From a virus: a stretch of DNA of 48,847 nucleotides. The position numbers were made by a program, and so were the translations under genes. The notes beneath the pieces were generated by a model. It searched no databases and was not told the origin of the DNA. It saw nothing but the letters and a program-made list of their open reading frames with translations. The number at the start of each line of letters is the position of its first letter. The stretch's first letter is position 1. Positions 25,104-33,867 of this stretch are shown piece by piece. The stretch spans positions 1 to 48,847 of the IMG/VR virus record IMGVR_UViG_3300030101_001013; one strand, written 5' to 3'.

Positions 25104-27619
25104 GCGATGGATTAAGATCATTAGATGACGATATTCTTCTTTCTATGGTTTTAGATGAAGATGAGCTTGATACTTTTATTGATAGTATCGGTGATGAATC
25201 TTACGAAGAATCTTTAATAAATGAAATAGCTAAAGAAAAACTAATAAACTCTATAGATACCAAAACAGGCGCTCCTGCGAATGTGAGAGCGCAAGTTGGT
25301 GCAGCACAAAAGCCAAACGATAAACTTGAAACTTTAAAAAAATTCTATCCCGACGCAATACCCGTCGAAATTTTAGACCCGCAATCTGGCGCTTCTAAAT
25401 TTGGACGTGGTAATTTTGTATTTACTAATCCTGAAACAAATAAACCTACACTGTTTGATGAAGATTTAAGATTGTTTGGTATTCCAGTGCCAGGTTTGAG
25501 GGATTTAGTAGATGTTGGACCAGAAATAGCAGAAACAATAGGAGCCGTAGTGGGAGGTACAGGTGGAGGAATTGCTGGAGCACCAGCAGGTCCAGCAGGA
25601 CCGGCGATTGGATTTGCTATAGGAGAAGGTATTGGTAGTGCCACAGCAAGAGAGGCTTATATCGACATCTTAAATTTTTTTGGTGAGACAGAGGATAATA
25701 GAACTGGTATCGAAAGATTATACGATTTCGGAACTACTGCTATTGTAAACTCTACTGGTGGTCCATTAACAAATAAGTTGCTCGATGGTATAAAGTACGT
25801 GGCTGGACAGCCCATACGGTTTGTTACAGGAGCTATGTCAAAAGAAGCTAAAATAGCAAAAGATAAAATGTTAAGTGTAGGAGTAACAAATCCAAGCGCG
25901 GGTCAAGTAACAGCTAATCCAGTTCTTAATTTAGCAGAACAAGCGTTAGCTGCCGCACCTGCATCTACAAAGATTTTACAAGAAAATGCGGCACAAACGG
26001 TGAAACAAATAGACAATTTTGCAAAGGATCTGGCACAAAAATACGGTGGTATAAGAACAACAGCAGAAGCATCAGAAAAACTGGTGACTGGTGCGCAAAG
26101 GGCAAGATTAGATTACGACAACAAAATAAATAAAATGTATAACGAAGTTAACAACTTCATGCCTGAAACATTGGTTTCTGATGGTAAAAATACCATAGAA
26201 TTTGTAGAAAAATATTTAGCAAGATCAAAAACCGCAACGGGTAAACCAGAATTAAATCCTGCTCTTCGTCAAGCAGAAATGTTATTGAAGGATGCAAAAA
26301 ACGGTGTTTTGACTTACAACAACTTAAAAGATTTCAGGTCAAGCTTGATGTTTAATTTGAGAAGTGCTGAATCAAGAGGATCTTTGTCCGCACCAAACAG
26401 AAAAATAAAAGAGTTAGTAGGCTTTATAACTAAAGACTTAGACGCGCTAGTAAAACTATCAGATGATCCTAGAGCGCTAAAAAAATACAAAGCGGCAAAT
26501 GCTTTCTATGCAAAAAATAAAGGCAAGCAAGGCGGCATGACATATATTGACGACATAATAAAAAAAGGTGAAGTAAGAGCAACTGACGCACTCAAATATG
26601 TATTACGTGGATCAAAAGATGGTGGTGAAGATCTTTTAAAATTAAGAAAAGAGCTAAAGAAAGATGAATACAACGTAATATCGGGATATATTTTAGGAAG
26701 AATGGGTTTACCTACTCCTGGTTTAGCCAGTGCGGCAGAGTTAGGTCAAGAAGCGGCAAAAAAGGGTAGTGAGTATATTTCAGAACAAGGGTTTTCACCG
26801 AAAAGATTTATTACTAACTGGAACCAACTAAGCAAAGAGGCGAAAGAAGCTTTGTTTAAAGGAACTGAACATGAGGAGCTTGTTCCTGCTTTAGATAATT
26901 TAGTTTTCACGATAGATAGAATTGGCAAGTCCGCTGATCAAATGGCTAACCCTTCTGGTACTGCGAGAGTTGCTTTTGCGATGGGTACGCTAGGTGTTTT
27001 GGGCGCTGATGTAGGTTTGGGTAGGCTTTTTGGATCAGAGGGGTTTGAATATGGTTTAGGTGCATTAATAGCGCCTTATTATTCCGCTAAATTATTAACA
27101 AACAAATCATTTGTAAATTGGCTTGCTGAAGGTGTGGAAAAAGCAGCTTACGATCCGAAATCGTGGGGACAACATGCAAGAAGGTTGTTTCAAATATATG
27201 AATTGAATCCTGATATCAGAGAGGAAGTAAGAGCCGTTGCTAACGGTCTTACGGGAGAGACTTTAGAGCCAACCGATTGGGAATCTTCTAAATCTGCATT
27301 ACCAATTTCAAAATCCAACGAAAATGAGCAAAAATTTAGAGAAGTTTCAGGAGAGGAAGTTTCTAACAAATTGATACCAACAAATTTAGATTTAGAAAAT
27401 AGAATACGAGAATTTGAAGTCTCAAAAATTAACTCATCTCCTATGACAACACCTGTAACAAGCACAGATATTTTTGAAGATGATTTATCTGGACAGCCAA
27501 TGGCACAATTAGGCATAAACCCCGCTACATCACCAACTATTCTACCAAGTGAAATAGATCGAGAGATAGCGATGCGGATGCAGATGCAGGATCGTAAAGG
27601 TATAACTGGTTTAGGGTAG
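25100..27619 (+). CDS. Large ejection protein with membrane-active Gly-rich segment
   Basis: An 839 aa protein. Around residues 140-190 a long Gly/Ala segment (AETIGAVVGGTGGGIAGAPA) resembles transmembrane hairpins that form channels in the cell envelope during DNA entry. The remainder is helical with an acidic N-terminus. It is the last gene of the structural block and converges with a reverse-strand gene, overlapping it by nine bases. No transglycosylase active site is obvious. Ejection role is inferred. Confidence 0.65.
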   Translation: MSDGLRSLDDDILLSMVLDEDELDTFIDSIGDESYEESLINEIAKEKLINSIDTKTGAPANVRAQVGAAQKPNDKLETLKKFYPDAIPVEILDPQSGASKFGRGNFVFTNPETNKPTLFDEDLRLFGIPVPGLRDLVDVGPEIAETIGAVVGGTGGGIAGAPAGPAGPAIGFAIGEGIGSATAREAYIDILNFFGETEDNRTGIERLYDFGTTAIVNSTGGPLTNKLLDGIKYVAGQPIRFVTGAMSKEAKIAKDKMLSVGVTNPSAGQVTANPVLNLAEQALAAAPASTKILQENAAQTVKQIDNFAKDLAQKYGGIRTTAEASEKLVTGAQRARLDYDNKINKMYNEVNNFMPETLVSDGKNTIEFVEKYLARSKTATGKPELNPALRQAEMLLKDAKNGVLTYNNLKDFRSSLMFNLRSAESRGSLSAPNRKIKELVGFITKDLDALVKLSDDPRALKKYKAANAFYAKNKGKQGGMTYIDDIIKKGEVRATDALKYVLRGSKDGGEDLLKLRKELKKDEYNVISGYILGRMGLPTPGLASAAELGQEAAKKGSEYISEQGFSPKRFITNWNQLSKEAKEALFKGTEHEELVPALDNLVFTIDRIGKSADQMANPSGTARVAFAMGTLGVLGADVGLGRLFGSEGFEYGLGALIAPYYSAKLLTNKSFVNWLAEGVEKAAYDPKSWGQHARRLFQIYELNPDIREEVRAVANGLTGETLEPTDWESSKSALPISKSNENEQKFREVSGEEVSNKLIPTNLDLENRIREFEVSKINSSPMTTPVTSTDIFEDDLSGQPMAQLGINPATSPTILPSEIDREIAMRMQMQDRKGITGLG

Positions 27620-27874
27620 TTTTTCTAAGGGTAACTCACCCTGTGGCTCAGACTCATGAGCCAAGATTACAGCGTTATCTACATCGTAATTAAACTCGTA
27701 ACCCATATACTGCTCACCATCTACCTGTATAACTAAGTTGCGCGATATCAGGCGCAATAAAGCTGCTTGATGGTGTAAGGTGAGTCTTGAAAACAAATCA
27801 ATGACTTCTTTTGCCTCAAGCACTGGCTGATAAGTCTGTGGCACAGACTTTTTATTACGTTTAAAAAGATTCAT
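27611..27874 (-). CDS. Small hypothetical protein
   Basis: An 87 aa protein on the reverse strand, with a basic N-terminus and a helical middle (EAKEVIDLFSRLTLHHQAALLRLISRN). No family is recognised. It overlaps the upstream gene of the same strand by four bases, so the pair is translated together. Confidence 0.6.
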   Translation of the reverse strand: MNLFKRNKKSVPQTYQPVLEAKEVIDLFSRLTLHHQAALLRLISRNLVIQVDGEQYMGYEFNYDVDNAVILAHESEPQGELPLEKLP

Positions 27875-28059
27875 ATTCTTGGACTTATTTTAAACAGTTT
27901 TTCGTATTCTCTTTCAATCAATACCTTTAATTGGCAAATTTTAGAGCGCCTTTCAGAATTACAGATATCCTGCAACATATTATAAGTTTGGACATCAAGC
28001 GCTAAAGATTTACGAATCTTGCGGTTAGCATCAGCTTCTTCTTGTGAAATATTATCCAT
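27871..28059 (-). CDS. Small putative ribbon-helix-helix DNA-binding protein
   Basis: A 62 aa protein whose middle, RKSLALDVQTYNMLQDICNSE, has the strand-helix layout of Arc/MetJ-type regulators, with a following helix ending in KVLIEREYEKLF. This suggests a small dimeric repressor. It is divergent from the oxygenase gene, so the AT-rich gap at 28060-28123 may hold divergent promoters that it regulates. The call is tentative. Confidence 0.5.
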   Translation of the reverse strand: MDNISQEEADANRKIRKSLALDVQTYNMLQDICNSERRSKICQLKVLIEREYEKLFKISPRI

Positions 28060-28123
28060 ATCAACACTTTATTTATAAAAATTATAGACGATTTTATAAA
28101 ATTTTATTAGAATATGCAAACTT

Positions 28124-28837
28124 ATGTATCAATTAAAAAATTACATGCTTTCCATGCAATCGCATTGGATGATAAACCAGAACACTTACCAAGCTGTTCA
28201 AGACTCTATGCCTATCATTAGTCGTTATGCAGCGCAAAGTGGCGTGGACAAAATGCAGAAAACGCCAATTCATGAAATGCTTAAAAATCCTTTTCCAGAC
28301 GTTTACACCATGCCTATCTTCCGACGTAGCTGGTGCAAAATGATGTGCGAAGAGATAGAAAACATGCGTAAAGAGTTTGGATTTGAAAATAATCCAGATG
28401 AGGATAGTTTGCGCCAAATACCAGAAATCGTATTACAAGAGCGCTCGCCAGAGCTTTATCAAAATATGTGGTTTGTTGTGCGAAATATCATGAACCCCAT
28501 AATCATGGCAATATGGCAAAGAAGTTGTCCTGATCCTGCCAGCATACAAATAGCTAACTACAACGTCACAGAGCGCGATCAGGGGCATTGGCATCACGAT
28601 GACAGCGCTGATATCAGTATTGTCGTTCCGCTTAACACAGGCAAATACACAGGCGGTGGTACAGAGTTTCATAATCACGGTAAGTTGAAGCCGTTGCCAA
28701 ACGGTCATGGCTTAATATTTCCATCCTTTACTCATAACCATAGAGGTTTACCCGTAGGCAAAGGCGATAGATATTTACTGGTTTTTTGGCTATGCGATAA
28801 GAAAAGAGCCATTGATATTGTACAAAATTCTATGTAA
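28124..28837 (+). CDS. 2-oxoglutarate/Fe(II)-dependent oxygenase
   Basis: A 237 aa enzyme of the double-stranded beta-helix oxygenase fold. The metal site is visible as His157-x-Asp159 (in HWHHDDSADIS) and His206, with Arg216 placed to bind 2-oxoglutarate, and a conserved ending RGLPVGKGDRYLLVFW. Such phage enzymes may hydroxylate proteins, nucleobases or small molecules; the substrate is unknown. There is no clear ribosome site at this ATG, and internal Met codons leave the start uncertain. It heads the region before replication genes. Confidence 0.8.
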   Translation: MYQLKNYMLSMQSHWMINQNTYQAVQDSMPIISRYAAQSGVDKMQKTPIHEMLKNPFPDVYTMPIFRRSWCKMMCEEIENMRKEFGFENNPDEDSLRQIPEIVLQERSPELYQNMWFVVRNIMNPIIMAIWQRSCPDPASIQIANYNVTERDQGHWHHDDSADISIVVPLNTGKYTGGGTEFHNHGKLKPLPNGHGLIFPSFTHNHRGLPVGKGDRYLLVFWLCDKKRAIDIVQNSM

Positions 28838-28861
28838 TTAACATATATTCAAATATTTTAG

Positions 28862-28889
28862 TTGACATCGACACGGTAATATGGATAAT
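28862..28889 (+). promoter_or_regulatory. Early promoter with ACACGG spacer
   Basis: TTGACA (28862-28867), a 16-base spacer containing CGACACGG and the hexamer GATAAT (28884-28889). The spacer motif and all distances match promoters at 35572 (reverse) and 39415. The downstream leader also matches that at 35538, ending AAACCGGAGA. Confidence 0.75.
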
Positions 28890-28921
28890 ACACATATAAG
28901 TTAAACAAACCGGAGATGACA

Positions 28922-29080
28922 ATGACTAATTTATTATTAATTTTATTTGCTTGTTTTTTAGTTGCTTTCATAGTATTTACAGGTCACGAAGATGCAGTTA
29001 TGAGCGCTAATCACTATACAAATATGGTATGCGGTGGATATTGGCCTGATTATGAAAATGTGAAGCCAGTATGCAATTAG
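28922..29080 (+). CDS. Small single-pass membrane protein
   Basis: A 52 aa protein with one hydrophobic helix at residues 3-20 (NLLLILFACFLVAFIVF) and a short C-terminal part with two cysteines. It has a CCGGAGATGAC ribosome site behind the strong promoter at 28862, so it is probably expressed early. Function unknown; small early membrane proteins often modify the host or exclude other phages. Confidence 0.65.
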   Translation: MTNLLLILFACFLVAFIVFTGHEDAVMSANHYTNMVCGGYWPDYENVKPVCN

Positions 29081-29084
29081 ACAA

Positions 29085-29161
29085 GACCAAGGGGATTCCT
29101 TAGTTAGGTTTTCACTTCACCCCGAAAGAGCGCGTTCCCGTCCGCGTTGGTCGAAGGCGGG
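29085..29161 (+). other. Possible structured leader RNA
   Basis: Between two early genes, GACCAA (29085-29090) can pair with TTGGTC (29147-29152), while CCCGTC (29137-29142) can pair with GGCGGG (29156-29161) around the same loop. The GC content is much higher than nearby. Mutually exclusive pairings could form a switch; there is no T run to make it a terminator. Confidence 0.35.
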
Positions 29162-29186
29162 ACTAATTAAAAAAACGGAGAAGAAC

Positions 29187-29492
29187 ATGCAAGAAGTTAC
29201 AATAAAATACAATATTGATGACATAAATTATTTGTATCATACATCCAATCGTAGTTTTTACTTTGCTCAAGAAGAAAGATTTGAGCATATATCAAAAAAT
29301 GAAATACCCTTTGATGAGGATAAAGGCACTTACATGTATTGGATTGATGGTTACGGACAAGCTTTGTTATTTTCTAAAGTATTAGAAGCGCTAGGATATT
29401 TGACTCATATTGTATTCGATTTATATAAAGAACCTGATACCTTTACCGTTGTTTCTGACTATTCAGCAAATTGGGAAGATCACGAAGAATAA
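29187..29492 (+). CDS. Small acidic hypothetical protein
   Basis: A 101 aa acidic, aromatic-rich protein with an ACGGAGAAGAAC ribosome site typical of this phage's early genes. No family recognised. It lies in the early region upstream of SSB and may be an accessory or anti-host protein. Confidence 0.6.
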   Translation: MQEVTIKYNIDDINYLYHTSNRSFYFAQEERFEHISKNEIPFDEDKGTYMYWIDGYGQALLFSKVLEALGYLTHIVFDLYKEPDTFTVVSDYSANWEDHEE

Positions 29493-29509
29493 ATCAAAGA
29501 TAAACAGTA

Positions 29510-29537
29510 TTGCCATATTTATATAAATATGTAAATA
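29510..29537 (+). promoter_or_regulatory. Possible promoter upstream of SSB
   Basis: TTGCCA (29510-29515), a 16-base AT spacer and TAAATA (29532-29537) precede the SSB gene. It lacks the ACACGG spacer element of the other early promoters, and the region is AT-rich, so this is a weak call. Confidence 0.35.
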
Positions 29538-29572
29538 TTCACAAAAAAACACATTAATTAACGGAGAAGAAA

Positions 29573-30295
29573 ATGGGACTAACAGTATCAAGTGGAAGTG
29601 GTGATTACGAAAGCTTAAAGCCAGGACGCTATCAGGCAATCTGCTATAAAATAGTAGATGTAGGAACCAGGATGGAATCATTTAAGGGCGGGCCTGAAAA
29701 GAAACGCACCCTAGTATATCTATATTGGGAAGTCTCACATATTCAAATGGGAAATGACGGTGAAGAATTTTGGGATGAAATCAAAATGTCCGATGGACGA
29801 CCTTTTAGTATATCTAAAAAGTACACAGCATCTTTAAATGAAAATGCAACATTGCATTTAGACCTTAAATCATGGCGTGGTAAGCCATTCACCGCAGAAC
29901 AATTAAAAGCTTTTGATATAGAAAATTTGATGGGTAAAACATGCGAGTTAGAAGTGATTGGCTATGCTAAACAAGATGGTTCTGAGGGAGTTGCTGTAGA
30001 GAGCGTCTACAAACCAGATGGCGGTGTCAAGAATGTTTCTACAATTAATGATAAAGAAGCTTTTGACTTAGACCTCTATAAATTAGAATTTACAGGTAAA
30101 TCATGCCCAGATTCAAAACGTATGCTCGATATTTATTATGATCTACCAGATTGGATGAAAGATTTAATAGATAACAGTTTAGAAATGCAAGCAGTTGATT
30201 GGGACAAATTTGCTGCTGGTTCAAAACCTATTGAACCAGGCGGTTTATCTGATTTAACAAAAGACAAAGACGACGACGAGAATATTCCCTTTTAG
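29573..30295 (+). CDS. Single-stranded DNA-binding protein
   Basis: A 240 aa protein starting a replication block. Its C-terminus, DDDENIPF, is like the acidic tip of bacterial SSB (DDDIPF) that recruits partner proteins. The core has beta strands with aromatic residues and a KYTASLNENATLHLDLKSW segment seen in long phage SSB-like proteins. It sits just upstream of exonuclease and primase-helicase genes, fitting a role in replication and recombination. An ACGGAGAAGAAA ribosome site precedes it. Confidence 0.7.
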   Translation: MGLTVSSGSGDYESLKPGRYQAICYKIVDVGTRMESFKGGPEKKRTLVYLYWEVSHIQMGNDGEEFWDEIKMSDGRPFSISKKYTASLNENATLHLDLKSWRGKPFTAEQLKAFDIENLMGKTCELEVIGYAKQDGSEGVAVESVYKPDGGVKNVSTINDKEAFDLDLYKLEFTGKSCPDSKRMLDIYYDLPDWMKDLIDNSLEMQAVDWDKFAAGSKPIEPGGLSDLTKDKDDDENIPF

Positions 30296-30312
30296 TTTTC
30301 CAAACTAGAAAT

Positions 30313-30363
30313 CGCACCCAATGGTGTGGTGTTTCATCTCCGGACCAGACATCGGAGGGTGCG
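30313..30363 (+). other. Nested hairpin in the gap after SSB
   Basis: CGCACCC (30313-30319) pairs perfectly with GGGTGCG (30357-30363); inside, TCCG (30339-30342) pairs with CGGA (30353-30356). The stem contains a CGGAGGG sequence that resembles a ribosome site. It precedes the small 30386 gene. It may regulate that gene, process the transcript or act as a weak terminator, though no T tract follows. Confidence 0.5.
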
Positions 30364-30385
30364 TATTTCTTTGACGGTAAATTTT

Positions 30386-30502
30386 ATGAGCAAAAAAATA
30401 ACATTAGAATTTGATGAAGAAGATGCCGATGAAATCATTGCTATGATTCGGGAGCTTATGCAGAGAGAGGAAGAGGTAGAGGATTGTGACCAAGAAGATT
30501 GA
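30386..30502 (+). CDS. Tiny acidic protein
   Basis: A 38 aa protein, strongly acidic with a helical middle (DADEIIAMIRELMQREEEVED). It follows the hairpin at 30313 and overlaps the next gene's GTG start by 17 bases. Coding is supported by its position and acidic helical composition but not by any homologue I know. Confidence 0.45.
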   Translation: MSKKITLEFDEEDADEIIAMIRELMQREEEVEDCDQED

Positions 30503-30719
30503 TGATCAAGTAAACTCACCATCGCATTACACTGGCGATATAGAGTGCATAGATGCCATGGTAGCGGCGTTTGGAGAAGACCAAGTGCGCATATACTCTA
30601 AACTAAATGCCTTTAAGTACCTTTGGCGCTGCGATAAGAAGCACACTAGAAGCAAGACTGATCTTCAAAAAGCACGTTGGTACACAATTCGCGCAGCAGG
30701 CGTTGACCCGAGGATATAA
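30486..30719 (+). CDS. DUF3310 family protein
   Basis: A 77 aa protein starting with GTG and matching the DUF3310 pattern: VNSPSHYTGDIECIDAM, then KLNAFKYLWRCDKK and a DLQKARWYT helix. This small family is common in phages near replication genes and has been labelled a nucleotide-kinase-like protein, but its function is not established. It ends two bases before the exonuclease. Confidence 0.8.
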   Translation: MTKKIDDQVNSPSHYTGDIECIDAMVAAFGEDQVRIYSKLNAFKYLWRCDKKHTRSKTDLQKARWYTIRAAGVDPRI

Positions 30720-30721
30720 TT

Positions 30722-31498
30722 ATGGAATTTAAGCCAGGTGTATATGAGAACATACCTTATGAAGAATATGCTGATATAAAAGCATTTAGATCTCACGATC
30801 TGACTTCAATAATTAAATGCCCGTACACTTGGAAACATCAAGGTCCAATGAAAGAAACACCAGCACTGATTGAAGGCCGTGTTCAACACACGGTTTTTTT
30901 AGAGCTGGATAAATTTGATGATGAGTTTGTAATTGAACCAGATACTATAAACAGGCGTACAAAAGCGGGTAAAGCAGAGTATGAAGATTTTTTATCCAGC
31001 ATTGGAAATCGTACAGCTATCAAACAAAGTATGTACGATGTTTGCATGGAAAGGCGCAAAGTGGTTGAACAATACGTTCCACGTGAAACGGATAAAGTTG
31101 AGCTAACCATTTGTTTCAATTGGCATAATCACCCGTTCAAAGCCAGAATGGATTGGTATGACGGTAAGAATGTATTGGATTTAAAAACTGCGCGAGATGC
31201 CTCACCAAGAGGATTTAAAAAAGCAATTAATAGTTTTAATTATCACATGCAGGCGGCTCTCTACTTACAAGCTGCAAAGTCTCAAGGATTGCCAGCAGAG
31301 AAATTTATCTTCTTGGCTCAAGAGAAGCTACATCCTTACCCATTTGGTATTTACGCGCTATCTCAAGAGTGCATAGAATACGGTAATGCTAAAAATGAAC
31401 AAGCACTTAAATTAATTTTAGATTGCGAGTTAAAAAGAGAATATAAACCGTTTAACATCGAGGGGATACAAACAATCGAGCTTTCAGATTTGTATTAA
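30722..31498 (+). CDS. PD-(D/E)XK exonuclease, RecE/exodeoxyribonuclease VIII-like
   Basis: A 258 aa nuclease. The catalytic motif is visible as ARMDWYD...NVLDLKTARD (Asp, then Asp-x-Lys), and the N-terminal EEYADIKAFRSHDL and GRVQHTVFLE segments match RecE-type exonucleases. It would resect DNA ends for single-strand annealing recombination, working with SSB. A GAGG ribosome site precedes the ATG. No separate annealing protein (RecT/Beta) is seen. Confidence 0.8.
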   Translation: MEFKPGVYENIPYEEYADIKAFRSHDLTSIIKCPYTWKHQGPMKETPALIEGRVQHTVFLELDKFDDEFVIEPDTINRRTKAGKAEYEDFLSSIGNRTAIKQSMYDVCMERRKVVEQYVPRETDKVELTICFNWHNHPFKARMDWYDGKNVLDLKTARDASPRGFKKAINSFNYHMQAALYLQAAKSQGLPAEKFIFLAQEKLHPYPFGIYALSQECIEYGNAKNEQALKLILDCELKREYKPFNIEGIQTIELSDLY

Positions 31499-31522
31499 TC
31501 AGTAACAAAACAAGGTAGTTGG

Positions 31523-33703
31523 ATGTCGTTAAAAATAAAAAAACCGAAACAAAAGAACTTTGAGCGTCCTTTTTCAAGTGACATCATATCTGAGTTTCAT
31601 AATTTTTTATTACATAACGGTTTAGAGCTAGATCAAAAAAAAGGATTAATTACAGATGGCAGTGTTGGTAGAGCTTTTATCAACGTAGGCGGTAAGAAAA
31701 AATTAGTCGGCTGGTATCAACTCTGGGCTGATCAAGAAGTGCCTTTTGGCAGACTTGGTGATTACAGGGTATCGGCGCAAGAGCCAACAGCTACTTTCAG
31801 ACCAGAACATCAAAAAAAATACGAGATCACAGACGAGCAAAGAAAAGAAATAGAAGAACTGCAAAAACAAGCCGAGGTAAAAAAACAAGCTTCTTACAAC
31901 AAAGCCGCCATACGCGCACAATCGGCTTGGGAACGTGCAAAACCAGTAGAGCGCCATCCTTACCTAGAAAAAAAACAAGTATTGAGTTACGGATTAAGGC
32001 AAAACGATCAAGGCGTTTTGATGATTCCTATGTACGATTCGCAACTTACAATCGTTGGCATACAGTACATTAGCGAGGATGGCAGTAAGAAATTTCTCAC
32101 TGGTTCTAAAAAAAGCGCAAGCTTTTACATATTAGGCGGTGAAATATTAAAAACCAGTGATACGGTTAACTATGCTGAAGGTTACGCCACTGCTGCATCT
32201 TATTACGCTGACAAATCAGAACCCGTCGTCGTGGCGTTTGATGCTTATAATCTATCGCCTGTTGCCGAGGTTATGTTTGAATATTTTAATGATCGTAAGC
32301 ATATTTTTATTGCAGACAATGATCCAGATTCAAATACAGGTGAAAAAGAAGCTGTCAAAGCGTGTCAGCTCATACGCGGTAAAAAAGGTCAAGCCGATGT
32401 ATGGATGCCAGAGACAAAGGGCGATTACAACGACCATAAAAATGCAACAAAAGCGCTAGAGGGCGAGCTAATGCCTACATTGAAAAATGTGGACATTCCC
32501 GTTGAATTTGACTTTCACAAAAGCTCTACAGGGCGTTTTTTAAATACAAAAGAGAACATACAAGGTGTTTTAACAATCCAAGGCATACGAGTTGTCTACA
32601 ATGTAATTAAGAAGGTGATGGAGATAGACATACCCAACACCACATTTATTGATGATTTAAAAGAAGATGCCTCATTAATCGAGATTGAAAATCGTTGCAT
32701 CAACATGGGTATACCGCATACAAAAGTATCTGATTATCTCAAAGTGTTAGCAAAAGAATACAATCCTGTTAAGGAATGGATGGAATCACGGCCTTGGGAT
32801 GGTCGCAGTCGTATTCAAGATTTTTTAGATACCATTGGCTCACCAGAGAATGAAAAATTAAAAGAAATGCTTATGCGCAAATGGCTGATAAGCTGTTGCG
32901 CCGCAGCCTGTGAGCCAAAGGGAGTGGAACTCGAAGGCATCTTAGTATTTCAGGGTGCTCAAGGCCTTGGTAAGACGCTCTGGTTCAAACGATTAGCCAA
33001 TTACGAAAACGGATGGCTATTAGAGGGCGCTACCTTAAATCCATCTGATAAAGATTCAGTAAAAAGGGCAGTGAGCCATTGGATAGTGGAACTTGGAGAG
33101 ATCGAATCAACCTTTAAGAAGAGTGATATTGATCAGCTGAAAGCCTTTGTAACCGCAAGAAGCGATGAACTGCGATTACCTTATGATCGCGGTTTCTCAC
33201 GATATCAAAGGCGCACAGCGTTTTATGCAAGTGTAAACGCAAGAGAATTCTTGACGGATACGTCCGGTAATCGACGATTCTGGGTAATTCCAGTGCGCTC
33301 TATCAATTTTAATCACGGTATTGACATGCAACAGCTCTGGGCTGAAGTAAAAGAAACCATGTATGTACCAGGGCAAAAGAATTGGTTTTTATCTCCAGAT
33401 GAAAGGGAGATGCTAAACGAGAGCAATGAAATTTACAGGACGCAATCAAGCGTTGAAGATTTATTATTAGAACATGTGCGCTTTGAGAGTAAGACAACGA
33501 AGCCAGTACAAATGACCAAAGTATTACGTGATCTAGGCATTGCAAATCCAAGGATGCCTGATTTTAAAGAGGCTAACCGTGTATTACACGAGCGCGGTAT
33601 CGAGCCAAGGCGATCAAACGGGAAAAAAGTATACGATCTTGATTACGATAAGCCAGGCGATGAGGATGAATATCCTAAATATAACTACAAAGAATTTTCA
33701 TGA
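31523..33703 (+). CDS. Primase-helicase, Toprim plus VirE-type ATPase
   Basis: A 726 aa replication enzyme. The first third has a Toprim-like primase domain (EGYATAAS near 215-225 and an ADNDPD acid motif near 265). The C-terminal half is a VirE-family superfamily 3-type ATPase with Walker A GAQGLGKT at about 478-485, and SHWIVELGEIE and SGNRRFWVIP segments typical of VirE. It is likely the main replicative helicase and primer maker. No DNA polymerase is found in the window, so host polymerase is probably used. Confidence 0.85.
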   Translation: MSLKIKKPKQKNFERPFSSDIISEFHNFLLHNGLELDQKKGLITDGSVGRAFINVGGKKKLVGWYQLWADQEVPFGRLGDYRVSAQEPTATFRPEHQKKYEITDEQRKEIEELQKQAEVKKQASYNKAAIRAQSAWERAKPVERHPYLEKKQVLSYGLRQNDQGVLMIPMYDSQLTIVGIQYISEDGSKKFLTGSKKSASFYILGGEILKTSDTVNYAEGYATAASYYADKSEPVVVAFDAYNLSPVAEVMFEYFNDRKHIFIADNDPDSNTGEKEAVKACQLIRGKKGQADVWMPETKGDYNDHKNATKALEGELMPTLKNVDIPVEFDFHKSSTGRFLNTKENIQGVLTIQGIRVVYNVIKKVMEIDIPNTTFIDDLKEDASLIEIENRCINMGIPHTKVSDYLKVLAKEYNPVKEWMESRPWDGRSRIQDFLDTIGSPENEKLKEMLMRKWLISCCAAACEPKGVELEGILVFQGAQGLGKTLWFKRLANYENGWLLEGATLNPSDKDSVKRAVSHWIVELGEIESTFKKSDIDQLKAFVTARSDELRLPYDRGFSRYQRRTAFYASVNAREFLTDTSGNRRFWVIPVRSINFNHGIDMQQLWAEVKETMYVPGQKNWFLSPDEREMLNESNEIYRTQSSVEDLLLEHVRFESKTTKPVQMTKVLRDLGIANPRMPDFKEANRVLHERGIEPRRSNGKKVYDLDYDKPGDEDEYPKYNYKEFS

Positions 33704-33867
33704 TCATACGAAACATCTTAGGAATACTCTTGCTGGCTACAAGCTACCTTGCCGCCATATTAGCTATAATACCTTTAATGATGGCAGCGATACCGATTTA
33801 TATATGGCTCAAAGCTGGCAAGCTGGGTAATGAAATTATAGGGCGTGATGAGACTATTTGTAACTGA
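33700..33867 (+). CDS. Small membrane protein
   Basis: A 55 aa protein overlapping the primase-helicase stop by four bases (ATGA). It has one or two hydrophobic helices (about residues 4-36) and a short polar C-terminus. Function unknown. Confidence 0.6.
   Translation: MIIRNILGILLLATSYLAAILAIIPLMMAAIPIYIWLKAGKLGNEIIGRDETICN

Noticed and set aside
28114-28221. Short ORF MQTYVSIKKLHAF... overlapping the oxygenase start
   Set aside because: Only 35 codons, no ribosome site, and the overlapping frame continues into a clear oxygenase; noted only as an oddity.
33540-33830. 96-codon ORF across the primase-helicase end
   Set aside because: It overlaps two better-supported frames (primase-helicase and the 33700 membrane protein) and shows no motif.
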